From: Melioribacteraceae bacterium
Lineage (GTDB): Bacteria; Bacteroidota; Ignavibacteria; Ignavibacteriales; Melioribacteraceae
DNA: 64,000 nucleotides
Direction of reading: 5' to 3'
NCBI GenBank assembly: GCA_021647785.1
Contig: JAKIUC010000020.1
Span: 1-64,000, forward strand
Position 1 is the first letter of the stretch; every line of letters starts with the position of its first letter. Positions 1-9,485 of the stretch are shown here, piece by piece. The notes beneath the pieces were generated by a model. It saw nothing but the letters and a program-made list of their open reading frames with translations, made no database searches and was not told the origin of the DNA. The position numbers and the translations under genes are program-made.

Positions 1-339
1 ACAAGCGTACCTCACTACATTGCCATATCAAAAACATTTAGTACGATTATAACCCATAACCCCACTTTATATCAATAATATCTGAATTATTAACAAATCT
101 TGAGAGAAATGTGGCAAGTTGGGTTAAACTATCTGCACTGTTTGGTTATTGATTATTTGAAAATTGGAATTTATTTGATTTTTGTTGTTTGTAATTTCTG
201 GTTTATCCAGGTTAAGTATCCCCGTGGGAAAAGTTTCTAAGTTTTTTACTTTAGCTCACTTTTTCACAGAATGCTTACAGCAAGGCACTTATAACTTTCA
301 ACTTAGAGAGAAAAATAGAAAAAATGGAATATAATTAAA
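1..339. other. Non-coding stretch at left edge
   Basis: No reading frame here looks like a gene. Positions 283-297 (AGGCACTTATAACTT) are the exact inverse of 3248-3262, which marks this as part of a short dispersed repeat also found between the RND adaptor and pump genes. A CCCCGTGGGAAAAG stretch near 220-235 resembles other repeat remnants at about 1940-2000 and 19908-19950. The promoter of the aldehyde dehydrogenase should lie here, but I see no convincing -33/-7 pair. Confidence 0.5.
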
Positions 340-1902
340 ATGGAAACTCAAAACAAAACACTATCATACAACCCTGCTACTGGTGAACAAATTGGTGAAT
401 CTCAACTACATACTGTTGATGATTTAAAAGAAATGATTAAAGAGAGCAGAGTTGCTCAAATTGAATGGCAGAGGTTATCTGTAAAAGAGCGATGTAAAAG
501 AATTCTGAAAATCAAGGATTACCTAATTGATAATCTGGACTCTCTTTCCAAAACAATTTCTGATGACAACGGAAAAGTAAGATTTGATGCACTTGCTACA
601 GAAGTATTTCCTGCAATTATGGCTACAAAATATTATGTAAAAAATGCTCCAAAATTTTTAAGGGAAAGGAGTATTCCTGCATCATCACTCGTGTTAATAA
701 ATAAACGCTCGCGAATTAGATTTGAACCTTTTGGTGTTGTTGGCATTATCTCACCGTGGAACTATCCATTTGCAATTCCATATTCAGAAGTTATTATGGC
801 ACTTATTGCAGGGAATGGAGTAATATTAAAAACTGCTACCGAAACACAAATGGTGGGAATAGCATTACGAGATGCAATAAATATTGCAGACTTACCAAAG
901 GGACTATTCCAATTTATTAATTTACCAGGACGCATTGCCGGCGAGGGCTTTCTAAAATCTGGAATTGACAAACTCTTTTTTACCGGCTCTGTTCCTGTTG
1001 GAAAAATATTAATGAAACAAGCTGCAGATACCTTAACTCCGGTTTCGTTGGAGCTTGGTGGAAACGATGCAATGCTTATTTGCGAAGATGCCGATATTGA
1101 TAGAGCAGTAAATGGTGCAGTATGGGCGGGGTTTTCAAATGCTGGTCAAAGCTGCGGTGGTATTGAACGTATTTATGTTCATCAGAAAATTTATGATAGG
1201 TTTATGAATAGACTTAAAATTAAAGTTGAGTCATTACGAATTGGAGCACCGAATGATTATAATTCTGATATTGGAGTAATGACTACAGCGAAGCAAGTAA
1301 ACACCGTAAAACTCCATCTTAAAGATGCACTTAATAATGGAGCAATTCTTTTTGCAGAATCAAAAACAGAAGATAATTCTGCCAATATTTCAACTCCAAA
1401 AGTTCTAACAAATGTTAACCACAATATGTTAATGATGAGGGAAGAAACTTTCGGTCCGCTACTTGGGGTAATGAAAGTAGAAAATATGAATGAAGCAGTT
1501 GAGTTAGCTAATGATTCCTTGCTTGGACTTACCGGTTCCGTATGGTCAAAGAATCACAAAACTGCGATGCAGCTTGCACGAAAAATTAAAGCAGGCACTA
1601 TAACAATAAACGATCATTTAATGAGTCATGGTCTTGCTGAAACTTCGTGGGGCGGTTTTAAAGAATCTGGAGTTGGACGTACACACGGAGAACTTGGCTT
1701 AATGGAGATGGTTGAACCACAGTTCATTATAAATGATATCTTACCAAGAGTAAAGAAAAATATTTGGTGGCAACCTTACAGTAAAGAATTATATGATGGA
1801 TTAAAATCAATTGTCTATCTTTTTTATGGAAATAGTTTATCACAAAAAATTAAAAATCTTTTTAAGCCGCTTGCAGTAATTTTAAGAATATTTAAAAAGT
1901 GA
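340..1902 (+). CDS. Aldehyde dehydrogenase family protein with C-terminal extension
   Basis: NAD(P)-dependent oxidation of an aldehyde to a carboxylate. The 520-residue protein has the full ALDH fold: SPWNYPFA with Asn141, Lys164 in VILKTATET, the Rossmann segment FTGSVPVG (about 214-221), the general base Glu238 in SLELGGND, and the catalytic Cys272 in GQSCGG. A Lys/Arg-rich tail of about 45 residues with a hydrophobic stretch (IVYLFYG, LAVILRIF) follows the usual C-terminus and could attach the enzyme to the membrane, as in fatty-aldehyde dehydrogenases. The substrate cannot be read from sequence. The gene stands alone, followed by about 200 bases of non-coding DNA before the efflux genes. 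Confidence 0.9.
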   Translation: METQNKTLSYNPATGEQIGESQLHTVDDLKEMIKESRVAQIEWQRLSVKERCKRILKIKDYLIDNLDSLSKTISDDNGKVRFDALATEVFPAIMATKYYVKNAPKFLRERSIPASSLVLINKRSRIRFEPFGVVGIISPWNYPFAIPYSEVIMALIAGNGVILKTATETQMVGIALRDAINIADLPKGLFQFINLPGRIAGEGFLKSGIDKLFFTGSVPVGKILMKQAADTLTPVSLELGGNDAMLICEDADIDRAVNGAVWAGFSNAGQSCGGIERIYVHQKIYDRFMNRLKIKVESLRIGAPNDYNSDIGVMTTAKQVNTVKLHLKDALNNGAILFAESKTEDNSANISTPKVLTNVNHNMLMMREETFGPLLGVMKVENMNEAVELANDSLLGLTGSVWSKNHKTAMQLARKIKAGTITINDHLMSHGLAETSWGGFKESGVGRTHGELGLMEMVEPQFIINDILPRVKKNIWWQPYSKELYDGLKSIVYLFYGNSLSQKIKNLFKPLAVILRIFKK

Positions 1903-2110
1903 TAGTGACGAGGAATAATATACCTTTTCGAGATATTGTTTCTAGCACTGACCTGTCCCATCCCGATAATCACCGCAAGAGCGGGATACTGCATCCGCGG
2001 GAAAAATTTGAAAAAAAATGTAGCATGTTTAAAACCAAAAACAATTTTTAAATATATATTTAAGTAACTTAATTAATAAACTATACCAAAAGTATTATTA
2101 AGAGAAAAGA

Positions 2111-3235
2111 ATGAAAAAAAGAATTTTAGTAACAGCAATTATTACTGGATTATTATTTGTTTCGTGCGGAGATGGCGGCAAAGGAGAAATGCCCATTCCA
2201 AAAATTGAAGTTTATGAAGTAGTTGAACAAGCGGTTCCTATTATTAGTGAGTTTGTTGGAAGTGTAGCTGGGCAAAAGGATATTGCAATTCGTGCAAGAG
2301 CAATTGGCTTTTTAGAAGGAATTCACTTTGATGAAGGACGAGTGGTTAAAAAAGGTAAACTTCTCTATACAATAGAGAGCCAACAGTACGAATCGGAATC
2401 TGCGGCTATGCAAAGTAAATTAGCTGAAGCAAAAACTAACTTAGCTTACACCGAAAGTGATTTAGCAAGAATTAGACCGCTGGCTGAAAATAATGCAGTT
2501 AGTAAAAGTGATTTAGATGCAGCAGTTGCAAAAAATGATGCTGCAAAAGCTAATGTTGATGCTGCAAAAGCAAATCTAAGAGCGGCAAATATTTTGCTTG
2601 GATATACGAAAATTAAATCTCCCATTACCGGCATTATTGGTAAAACTAAAGCCAAAGTTGGCGATTTTGTTGGGCAAAGTCCAAACCCCGTTATCCTAAA
2701 TGTTGTTTCATCAATTGATACAATATTGGTTGATTTCTTCTTACGAGAATCTTATTACTTAGAGATTTTTAGAAAATATGTAGATAATAAAGAGATAAAT
2801 AATCCGAGAAGAGGTAAAACTAATTTAGAGTTAGTGCTGGTTGATGGAACAATTTTTGAAAACAAAGGATTTGTTAAATTCATTGATAGAGAGGTTGACC
2901 CAACAACAGGAGCAATTTTAGTACAGGCTGCATTCCCTAATACTCCAGAGGGTTTAATAAGACCTGGACAGTTTGCCAAAATACGGGCTACTGTTGATGT
3001 AGTTGAAAATGGGATATTAATTCCACAAAGATGCATAATGGAAATACAAGGGATTCATAGTGTATTTGTAGTTACAAATAAAAATAAAGTTGAAAGTAGA
3101 GAAGTTAAAACTGGACCTACAGTTGGCAGTTCCTGGTTAATTGAAGAAGGATTAAAAGCCGGTGAAAAAATTGTTTACGAAGGTTTGCAGAAAGTTAAAT
3201 CAGGAATGACGGTAGAGCCGATAATTAAGAAATAA
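2111..3235 (+). CDS. RND efflux periplasmic adaptor (membrane fusion) lipoprotein
   Basis: Periplasmic adaptor that links an inner-membrane RND pump to an outer-membrane channel (AcrA/MexA family). The 374-residue protein starts with a lipoprotein signal peptide whose lipobox LFVSC places the lipidated Cys at residue 19. It then shows a split biotinyl-lipoyl domain (about 55-80 and 165-195) around an Ala/Lys/Asp-rich coiled-coil hairpin (about 95-160), and a beta-barrel and membrane-proximal domain ending in GLKAGEKIVYEGLQKVKSG. The start is the ATG at 2111 behind AGAG. It is the first gene of an adaptor-pump-channel set, although repeat-bearing gaps of about 180-200 bases separate the three genes. 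Substrate unknown. Confidence 0.93.
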   Translation: MKKRILVTAIITGLLFVSCGDGGKGEMPIPKIEVYEVVEQAVPIISEFVGSVAGQKDIAIRARAIGFLEGIHFDEGRVVKKGKLLYTIESQQYESESAAMQSKLAEAKTNLAYTESDLARIRPLAENNAVSKSDLDAAVAKNDAAKANVDAAKANLRAANILLGYTKIKSPITGIIGKTKAKVGDFVGQSPNPVILNVVSSIDTILVDFFLRESYYLEIFRKYVDNKEINNPRRGKTNLELVLVDGTIFENKGFVKFIDREVDPTTGAILVQAAFPNTPEGLIRPGQFAKIRATVDVVENGILIPQRCIMEIQGIHSVFVVTNKNKVESREVKTGPTVGSSWLIEEGLKAGEKIVYEGLQKVKSGMTVEPIIKK

Positions 3236-3254
3236 AAAGAAAGTTATAAGTTAT

Positions 3255-3364
3255 AAGTGCCTAAAGTCCGTAAAGTTAAAAAACTTTACGGACTTATAAC
3301 CCCGCAAAAAGAGCGGGACAGGCTTTTTAACTTTTCCCAAAGGGATGCTTAAAGCAAGGCACTT
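3255..3364. repeat. Short palindromic intergenic element (MITE-like)
   Basis: The ends are inverted: AAGTGCCT (3255-3262) and AGGCACTT (3357-3364). Inside is a perfect 14-bp stem, 3264-3277 with 3282-3295, around an AAAA loop, and a small CCCGC/GCGGG stem (3301-3317). The left end with flank (3248-3262) is the inverse of 283-297, so the family occurs at least twice. The 14-bp stem could slow or end transcription between the adaptor and pump genes. No protein is encoded, so this would be a non-autonomous element. Confidence 0.6.
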
Positions 3365-3417
3365 TTAAAGAGAAATAAGTAACTAAAAAACATTATAATA
3401 AACACAGAAGATAAAAC

Positions 3418-6400
3418 ATGGGTAGTTTTTTTGTAAGAAGACCAATAGTTGCAATGGTGATGGCAATAATAATAACAATAGTTGGTATTGTTTCATTGTT
3501 GGGTTTACCAATTGAGCAGTATCCAGATATTACACCACCAATTGTACAAGTTCGTGCATCATATACTGGTGCAAATGCAGTAAATGTTGAGCAGTCTGTT
3601 GCAACGCCATTGGAACAGCAAATAAATGGTGTTGATAATATGATCTATATGAAATCGACCAACGCTAATGATGGTACGATGACTATTGATGTTTCTTTCG
3701 AGGTTGGAACAGACCCAGATATGAATACTGTTTTTACGCAGAACAGAGTTTCGGCAGCAACAGCTAAATTACCTGAAGAGGTTAAAAGACTTGGTGTTAC
3801 TACAGAAAAATCACTTCCAAATATTTTAATGTTAATTACTCTCACTTCAGATGGCAGATTTGACCAAAACTTTCTTGGCAATTATGCGTTAATTAATATC
3901 AAAGATATTTTAGCACGTATTAAAGGTATTGGACGTGTTAATGTAATTGGTGCGAGCGATTACTCAATGCGTATCTGGATTAAACCAGATAGACTTGCTC
4001 AAATGAATATTACAGTTCCGGAGATTATTTCCGCTATGCGTGCACAAAATGTTATTGTGCCTGGAGGTAAGTTTGGAGCCGAACCAGCACCCCCGGGGAC
4101 AGAATTTACCTATACTGTAAGGATGCCGGATAGACTTCAAACAGAGAAAGAATTTGGCGAAATTGTTGTTCGCACAAATGAAGGTGGTTCCCAAGTTAAG
4201 GTAAAAGATATTGCAAGAGTGGAGCTTGGCATCGAAACATACAATGCTTTTACTCGGCTTAATGGTGTTGAATCTTCAATAATTGCTCTCTACCAAGCAC
4301 CAGGTTCAAATGCAGTTGAGCTTGCAGAGTCAGTAAAAAAAACTATTGCAGAGCTTTCTCTTTCTTTTCCTGAAAGTGTAAAATATGATATTTCCCTTGA
4401 TGCTACTGCACCTATAACTGCTGGCATTAAGGAAATTGTTATTACCTTTATTATAGCACTTCTCCTTGTAATATTAGTTGTTTTTGTATTTATCCAAGAT
4501 TGGAGAGCAACGCTAATTCCTACAGTAGCAATTCCAGTCTCCTTACTTGGGGCATTTATTGTTTTTCCAATGTTAGGATTTACAGTAAACGTACTCTCTT
4601 TATTAGGTCTTGTCCTTGCAATAGGTATTGTTGTTGATGATGCAATTGTGGTTGTGGAAGCTGTTCAGGTAAACATTGCTGCGGGAATGAATTCAAAAGA
4701 CGCTACAATAAAGGCGATGGAGGAGGTTACAGCTCCCGTAATAGCTACAACACTGGTCTTGATAGCTGTCTTTATTCCTGTTGCAATGATGGATGGAATT
4801 ACCGGAAGTCTTTATCAGCAGTTTGCAATTACAATTGCAGTCTCAGTTGTTTTTTCATCTATAAATGCTTTGTCTTTAAGTCCGGCATTAGCATCTATTT
4901 TACTTAGAGAGCCCAAGCCATATAAAGGAATTCTTGGAAAATTCTTTACATGTTTTAATAAAATATTTGATAAATCTACTGAAAAATATACTTCCTTTAC
5001 TAATATTGTTACTGGTAAAATTAAACGTGGAATGGTTTTTATTGTTCTATTAATTGTTGGAACTGGAGTTGTGGGAACAATTTTACCAGGTGGGTTTATG
5101 CCTTCGGAGGATATGGGATATTTATTTGTGAACATCCAGCTCCCTGATGCCGCATCTTTACAGCGAACGGATGTTGTAGCAAAAAAGGTGGAATCTATAA
5201 TTGGTAATATGCCGGAAGTTGAATATGTAACTACTGCATCTGGTTTTAGTTTACTTTCAGGAAGTATGTCCTCAAACTCCGGATTCATTTTTGTATCGTT
5301 AAAGGATTGGGGAGAAAGAGAATCCACAGCAGAGGAAATTGCACAGCGGTTAAATAAAATATTTTATGTTGGAATAAATGAAGCTCAAGTTTTTGCATTT
5401 GGTCCACCTGCAATTCCGGGTCTTGGCAGTGGTTCAGGGTTTACGATGATGTTACAGGATAGAGGTGGAAACAGTCCATCCTATCTTGCTGAGAATGCAG
5501 ATAAGTTTATACAAGCTGCGCAAAAACGTCCGGAAATTGGAGCAGTATTTACTACATTTCGTGCAAATGTACCGCAGAGATATTTAAATATAAATCGCGA
5601 TAAAGCTCTTAAAGCCGGAATATCATTGGATGATATGTACACAACAGTTGGGGCATTTCTTGGTGGTGCGTATGTAAATGATTTTAACCGATTTGGAAGA
5701 CTCTATCGAGCGTATATTCAAGCAGAGCCTGAGTATAGAGAGAGTCAGGATAAAATAGATTTGTTTTTTGTGAAAAATAGTAATGGCGTAAGTGTTCCAA
5801 TTTCTGCGTTTGTAGAGGTTCAAAACATTGAAGGACCTGATTATACAAATAGATTTAATCTTAACAGAGCTGTTGAACTTTCGGGCGGACCTGCTCCTGG
5901 TTATACCTCTGCCCAAGCTATTGCTGCTCTTGAAGAAGTTGTTGCTGAAGTGCTGCCAAGTGATATGGGATATGAATGGAGCAATATGACGTATCAGGAG
6001 AAAAAAGCTTCTGGTTCGGTTGGTGTAATATTTGCGTTTTCATTAATATTTGTTTTCCTAATTCTTTCTGCTCAGTATGAAAGCTGGACAATTCCCATCT
6101 CTATTTTGCTTGGAACACCATTCGCAATTTTTGGAGCAATGCTTATATTATGGCTTGCTCGTTTTTTCGATTTAAGTTATGAAAATAATATCTTTGCTCA
6201 GATATCTCTGGTAATGTTAATTGGTATGGCTGCAAAGAATGCTATATTAATAGTAGAGTTTGCAAACATAGAATTTGAAAAAGGACTCACTCTATTTGAT
6301 GCTGCTGTAAAAGCTGCGAGGTTGAGATTTCGTCCAATACTTATGACTGCCTTTTCCTTTATACTTGGTGTGCTGCCACTTGTTGTTGCTTCTGGTGCTG

Positions 6401-6561
6401 GTGCTGAATCACGTAAAGTTATGGGGATGGCATTACTTGGCGGAATGACACTTGCTACAATTCTTGGTCTGTTTTTATATCCAATGCTTTTTGTAGCAAT
6501 AGGAAAAACATTTAAATTTGAAGAAAAAAGAGATGCGAAGTTAAAGGCATCGGAATTATAG
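3418..6561 (+). CDS. RND efflux pump permease (AcrB/HAE1 family)
   Basis: Proton-driven inner-membrane exporter of hydrophobic or amphiphilic compounds. The 1047 residues match the family length and show the internal duplication of six-helix halves with two large periplasmic loops. The signature N-terminus (FFVRRPIVAMVMAI), the proton-relay pair in IGIVVDDAIVVVEA (TM4), GFMPSEDMGY at the second-half loop start, and MIGMAAKNAILIVEFA (TM10 Lys) are all present. It sits between its adaptor and its outer-membrane factor, so it should form one tripartite complex with them. No sign of truncation. Confidence 0.96.
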   Translation: MGSFFVRRPIVAMVMAIIITIVGIVSLLGLPIEQYPDITPPIVQVRASYTGANAVNVEQSVATPLEQQINGVDNMIYMKSTNANDGTMTIDVSFEVGTDPDMNTVFTQNRVSAATAKLPEEVKRLGVTTEKSLPNILMLITLTSDGRFDQNFLGNYALINIKDILARIKGIGRVNVIGASDYSMRIWIKPDRLAQMNITVPEIISAMRAQNVIVPGGKFGAEPAPPGTEFTYTVRMPDRLQTEKEFGEIVVRTNEGGSQVKVKDIARVELGIETYNAFTRLNGVESSIIALYQAPGSNAVELAESVKKTIAELSLSFPESVKYDISLDATAPITAGIKEIVITFIIALLLVILVVFVFIQDWRATLIPTVAIPVSLLGAFIVFPMLGFTVNVLSLLGLVLAIGIVVDDAIVVVEAVQVNIAAGMNSKDATIKAMEEVTAPVIATTLVLIAVFIPVAMMDGITGSLYQQFAITIAVSVVFSSINALSLSPALASILLREPKPYKGILGKFFTCFNKIFDKSTEKYTSFTNIVTGKIKRGMVFIVLLIVGTGVVGTILPGGFMPSEDMGYLFVNIQLPDAASLQRTDVVAKKVESIIGNMPEVEYVTTASGFSLLSGSMSSNSGFIFVSLKDWGERESTAEEIAQRLNKIFYVGINEAQVFAFGPPAIPGLGSGSGFTMMLQDRGGNSPSYLAENADKFIQAAQKRPEIGAVFTTFRANVPQRYLNINRDKALKAGISLDDMYTTVGAFLGGAYVNDFNRFGRLYRAYIQAEPEYRESQDKIDLFFVKNSNGVSVPISAFVEVQNIEGPDYTNRFNLNRAVELSGGPAPGYTSAQAIAALEEVVAEVLPSDMGYEWSNMTYQEKKASGSVGVIFAFSLIFVFLILSAQYESWTIPISILLGTPFAIFGAMLILWLARFFDLSYENNIFAQISLVMLIGMAAKNAILIVEFANIEFEKGLTLFDAAVKAARLRFRPILMTAFSFILGVLPLVVASGAGAESRKVMGMALLGGMTLATILGLFLYPMLFVAIGKTFKFEEKRDAKLKASEL

Positions 6562-6620
6562 TTTTGAAAAAGAATTCTGCTTATGTAGCGATGTGTTTGG
6601 CAGAATTTGTGAATAAAAGC

Positions 6621-6720
6621 ACACACCCCTAACCCCTCTCAAGAGGGGAATTTGTGAACACTTTTCCAAAGGGAAAGTGGTGTTTGTTTTCCCCTCTTGA
6701 GAGGGGATTAAGGGGTGTGT
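6621..6720. repeat. 100-bp near-perfect palindrome between pump and outer-membrane factor genes
   Basis: The left arm (6621-6650) begins ACACACCCCTAACCCCTC and the right arm (about 6690-6720) ends with its inverse, so the whole can fold into one long hairpin. Each arm is itself palindromic (CCCCTCTCAAGAGGGG, CCCCTCTTGAGAGGGG), and the centre has a further stem around CCAAAGGG (about 6658-6682). The shape is that of a MITE or repeated intergenic palindrome. It would strongly affect the mRNA between the pump and channel genes. Confidence 0.75.
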
Positions 6721-6760
6721 TTCAAATTGCAATATTTAAAAATATTATTAGAATACTAAA

Positions 6761-8179
6761 ATGAAAAAATTACTTTTACTTATACCAATTCTACTTATCA
6801 TTTCCCTTTCAAGTTGTTCTGTTGGTCCAGATTTTCAAAAACCGCAGATTGATACTTTACAAACCTACCGATTTGATTCACTCAAAGTTGATTCTATTGC
6901 TAACCTTGAGTGGTGGAATTTGTTTGATGATTCGATGATTGATACTCTTGTTATAACTGCACTTGAAGAGAATAAAGATATTCTTATTGCTGTTGCACGA
7001 ATTGAAGAAGCACGTGCAGGGCTTACATTTGTTGGTGCTGATAGATATCCAAGGCTCGACATCCAAGCTGGTGCTGGGCGAGGCAATTTTGCTGGTGGTC
7101 AAAAGTTTATAAGTGAAACAAATACTTTTTCTGTTACACCGGCTCTTAGCTGGGAAATTGATTTTTGGGGTAAATATAGTCGTGCAACAGAATCTGCCCG
7201 TGCAAGTTTGTTAGCCTCAGAATACTCTTTGCGAACAATACAAATTGCATTAATTTCTGAAGTGATTGGAACATACTTTCAGCTATTAGATTACAAGCAG
7301 CGTTTAGATATTGCAAATGCAACTGTGAAATCGCGTGAAAAAAGTCTTGATATAATTCAGCAAAGATACGACAAAGGAATAATTCCGGAAATTGATTTAA
7401 ACCAAGCTCAGATTCAAAGAGAAATTGCAGTTGCATTAGTTCCAGTATTCGAGAGGTTTGTATCAAAAACTGAAAATACTTTATCTATTCTGTTGGGTAA
7501 AAATCCTGGAGCAATTGAAAATGGTAAATCACTAAGCGAACAGCAAACTCCACCAGAAATACCGGTAGGAATTCCATCTATTTTATTACAGCGGCGTCCT
7601 GATGTTCTTCAAGCAGAAAATTTATTACACGCACAAAATGCAAGAGTTGGAGTTGCTGCTGCTCAACAATATCCTTCGTTTAGTTTAACCGCACTTCTTG
7701 GGGTTGCCAGTGACGATTTATCGACACTAACAAGTAACGGCTTAGCATGGTCGGCAGGTGCTTCATTATTAGGTCCACTATTTAACTTCAACAAAAATAG
7801 TGCACGTGTTGAAGTTGAAGAGGCTAAAACGAAACAATCTCTTTTCAATTACGAAAGAACAGTTTTAAATGCATTTAGAGAAGTTGAAGATGCACTTGTT
7901 GATATTGAAACTTACAAACGAGAAGTTGAAGCAAAGGAGAGACAAGTTGTTGCGGCAAAGAATGCAGAATTTCTTTCCAGGCTTAGGTATAACCAGGGTG
8001 TTGCAAGTTATTTAGAAGTATTAGATACAGAACGAACATCCTTTAGTAGTGCATTGGAGCTTTCTCAAACTAAGCAGAGTTATTTAACAACATATATAAA
8101 ACTTTACAAAGCACTTGGTGGTGGTTGGATTAATAAAATAGAAAAAGAAAATAGTTTGAACAATAAAGAGAATAAATAA
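6761..8179 (+). CDS. Outer-membrane efflux channel lipoprotein (TolC/NodT family)
   Basis: Forms the outer-membrane/periplasmic tunnel of the RND system. The 472-residue protein has a lipoprotein signal (SLSSC, Cys19) followed by the SVGPDFQKP start typical of OprM/NodT members. Two outer-membrane efflux repeats of long helices follow. The sequence RRPDVLQAENLLHAQNARVGVA (first 20 residues are the family signature) marks the second half, and RYNQGVASYLEVLDTER marks the end. Positions after the adaptor and pump fix its role. It is followed by a DUF4136 lipoprotein 29 bases downstream that is probably cotranscribed. Confidence 0.95.
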   Translation: MKKLLLLIPILLIISLSSCSVGPDFQKPQIDTLQTYRFDSLKVDSIANLEWWNLFDDSMIDTLVITALEENKDILIAVARIEEARAGLTFVGADRYPRLDIQAGAGRGNFAGGQKFISETNTFSVTPALSWEIDFWGKYSRATESARASLLASEYSLRTIQIALISEVIGTYFQLLDYKQRLDIANATVKSREKSLDIIQQRYDKGIIPEIDLNQAQIQREIAVALVPVFERFVSKTENTLSILLGKNPGAIENGKSLSEQQTPPEIPVGIPSILLQRRPDVLQAENLLHAQNARVGVAAAQQYPSFSLTALLGVASDDLSTLTSNGLAWSAGASLLGPLFNFNKNSARVEVEEAKTKQSLFNYERTVLNAFREVEDALVDIETYKREVEAKERQVVAAKNAEFLSRLRYNQGVASYLEVLDTERTSFSSALELSQTKQSYLTTYIKLYKALGGGWINKIEKENSLNNKENK

Positions 8180-8208
8180 ACACAGTTTAAATAATTAGTG
8201 AGGTTACA

Positions 8209-8751
8209 ATGAAATATTTTAAAGCAGTTTTAGTAATAGGATTACTTAGCTTTTGGGGTTGTGCATCAATGTCAACAACAATGGATTATGACCCGAATAC
8301 TGATTTCAGCAAATATAAAACTTACTCTTGGTTTGATGGTGAAATGCCAGCCGACGATGCGTTAAGTGCAAATCCTTTAGCTAAAAAAAGAGTTGTTAGC
8401 AGCATTGACTCTTATCTTGCAAGTAAAGGATATACAAGTGCATCAAGTGATGTTGATTTTGTTGTTATTGTACATGCAGGCACAAAAGAGAAAATGCAAA
8501 TAAATAATTATGGTTATGGCGGTTATGGTTATGGAATGTATGGCAGGGGTTGGGGACCAGGCTACGGTCCGTCACAAACTGATGTTACTTATTATGATGA
8601 AACTACTTTAGTTATTGATATTGCTGATGCCGATAAGAAAGAGTTAGTTTGGAGAGGAACTGGAACAGGAATTATCCGAGGCAAACTTACTGATGAAGAA
8701 CGTGATGAAGTTATTGCTACAATTTTAGCAAACTTTCCACCAAAAAAATAG
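8209..8751 (+). CDS. DUF4136 lipoprotein
   Basis: Function unknown. The 180-residue protein has a lipobox ending at Cys18 (SFWGC), then the DUF4136 hallmark YDPNTDFSKYKTYSWFDG at about residues 27-45, a DVDFVVIVHAG strand, a Gly/Tyr-rich loop (NNYGYGGYGYGMYGRGWG, about 102-120) and LVIDIADADKKELVWRGTG. Members are small envelope lipoproteins that frequently accompany transport genes. Here it follows the outer-membrane efflux factor by 29 bases and ends at a strong terminator, so it is probably the last gene of the efflux transcript. Confidence 0.85.
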   Translation: MKYFKAVLVIGLLSFWGCASMSTTMDYDPNTDFSKYKTYSWFDGEMPADDALSANPLAKKRVVSSIDSYLASKGYTSASSDVDFVVIVHAGTKEKMQINNYGYGGYGYGMYGRGWGPGYGPSQTDVTYYDETTLVIDIADADKKELVWRGTGTGIIRGKLTDEERDEVIATILANFPPKK

Positions 8752-8775
8752 TTAAATCAATCTGATAAAAATCTG

Positions 8776-8813
8776 AACAATCAGAGTTAATTAATTTTTC
8801 TCTGATTGTTTTG
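8776..8813 (+). terminator. Rho-independent terminator after the efflux genes
   Basis: A perfect 11-bp stem, AACAATCAGAG (8776-8786) with CTCTGATTGTT (8800-8810), encloses a 13-base loop and runs into a T-rich tail (TTGTTTT). It lies 25 bases after the DUF4136 stop codon. Confidence 0.8.
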
Positions 8814-8940
8814 TTTTAAATTATCGCCTCTTTTTTATCTCTCTCAAAATCATTCCGAGAGTATTAGCAAAATTTAACTTAGTACTAAATATTTTTCATA
8901 TTATTTCGATAATATGTTTCTAAAAAAATAAGTTGGAGGG

Positions 8941-9360
8941 ATGATGAAAATTCATACAATTCCGAAAAAAATGGAAGTTACTTGGCATGAAGATGTTAAG
9001 GCAATTGTAGATACTTGGCATAGTTACTTTGTTACTCAGTTTCAATTTGAACAAGCCGTTTTGAATAAAGGATTAAACCATGCCAAAGCAAATAATGGAA
9101 TTGCTTGGATTGTAGATTCAAGTAATGCAATAGGAGCCATGCCTAAATTTATGATTGAACTTATTGATACAAAAGTATTTCCAGCATTTGTTGAAAACGG
9201 AATTAAATACTTTATTACAATATCTTCAGGGGCAAGTAAAATGGCTAACAAAACAATTGCTCAATATTCAGAAAAAACTCATCATAATGGATTAAAATTG
9301 GTGGAAGCTGGAAGTTTGGATGATGCTATAAATTGGCTCAAAAAGAATGCTAAGATATAA
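8941..9360 (+). CDS. Small protein resembling SpoIIAA/STAS-like proteins, function unknown
   Basis: A 139-residue soluble protein without signal peptide or membrane helix. The pattern of a central hydrophobic strand (NGIAWIVDSSNAIGAM, about 56-71), alternating helices and a C-terminal DDAINWLKKN helix resembles the SpoIIAA-like/STAS-SEC14 proteins found widely in Bacteroidota, where a C-terminal EEALxWL-type helix is common. I cannot assign a function. GGAGGG directly precedes tandem ATGs at 8941 and 8944, and the second gives the better spacing. It is monocistronic and convergent with the MscS gene. Confidence 0.75.
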   Translation: MMKIHTIPKKMEVTWHEDVKAIVDTWHSYFVTQFQFEQAVLNKGLNHAKANNGIAWIVDSSNAIGAMPKFMIELIDTKVFPAFVENGIKYFITISSGASKMANKTIAQYSEKTHHNGLKLVEAGSLDDAINWLKKNAKI

Positions 9361-9392
9361 AAGAAGGGTTATCAAATAAATATGATATACAC

Positions 9393-9471
9393 AACATCCC
9401 GCATAGCGGGATTGTTATATACCGACAACTTTCAACTTTATTAATCCGAAAACCATTTTATTGTCGGTATA
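9393..9471. terminator. Two stem-loops between convergent genes
   Basis: First stem: ATCCCGC (9396-9402) pairs with GCGGGAT (9406-9412), extended across a one-base bulge to 9393-9416. Second stem: TATACCGACAA (9418-9428) is the exact inverse of TTGTCGGTATA (9461-9471), with a 32-base loop. They lie between a plus-strand and a minus-strand gene, so a bidirectional terminator is plausible. The second may also be the ends of a small repeat. Confidence 0.5.
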
Positions 9472-9485
9472 ACCCCTTTATAAAA

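Noticed and set aside
1903-2110. Possible small gene or RNA between the aldehyde dehydrogenase and efflux adaptor
   Set aside because: Only repeat-like fragments (CCCGATAATC, AGAGCGGGAT) and A/T-rich DNA; no credible start or conserved frame.
4815-5327. Minus-strand reading frame of 170 codons inside the RND pump gene
   Set aside because: The pump frame is a full-length, well-conserved protein; the antisense frame has no motif or plausible start.
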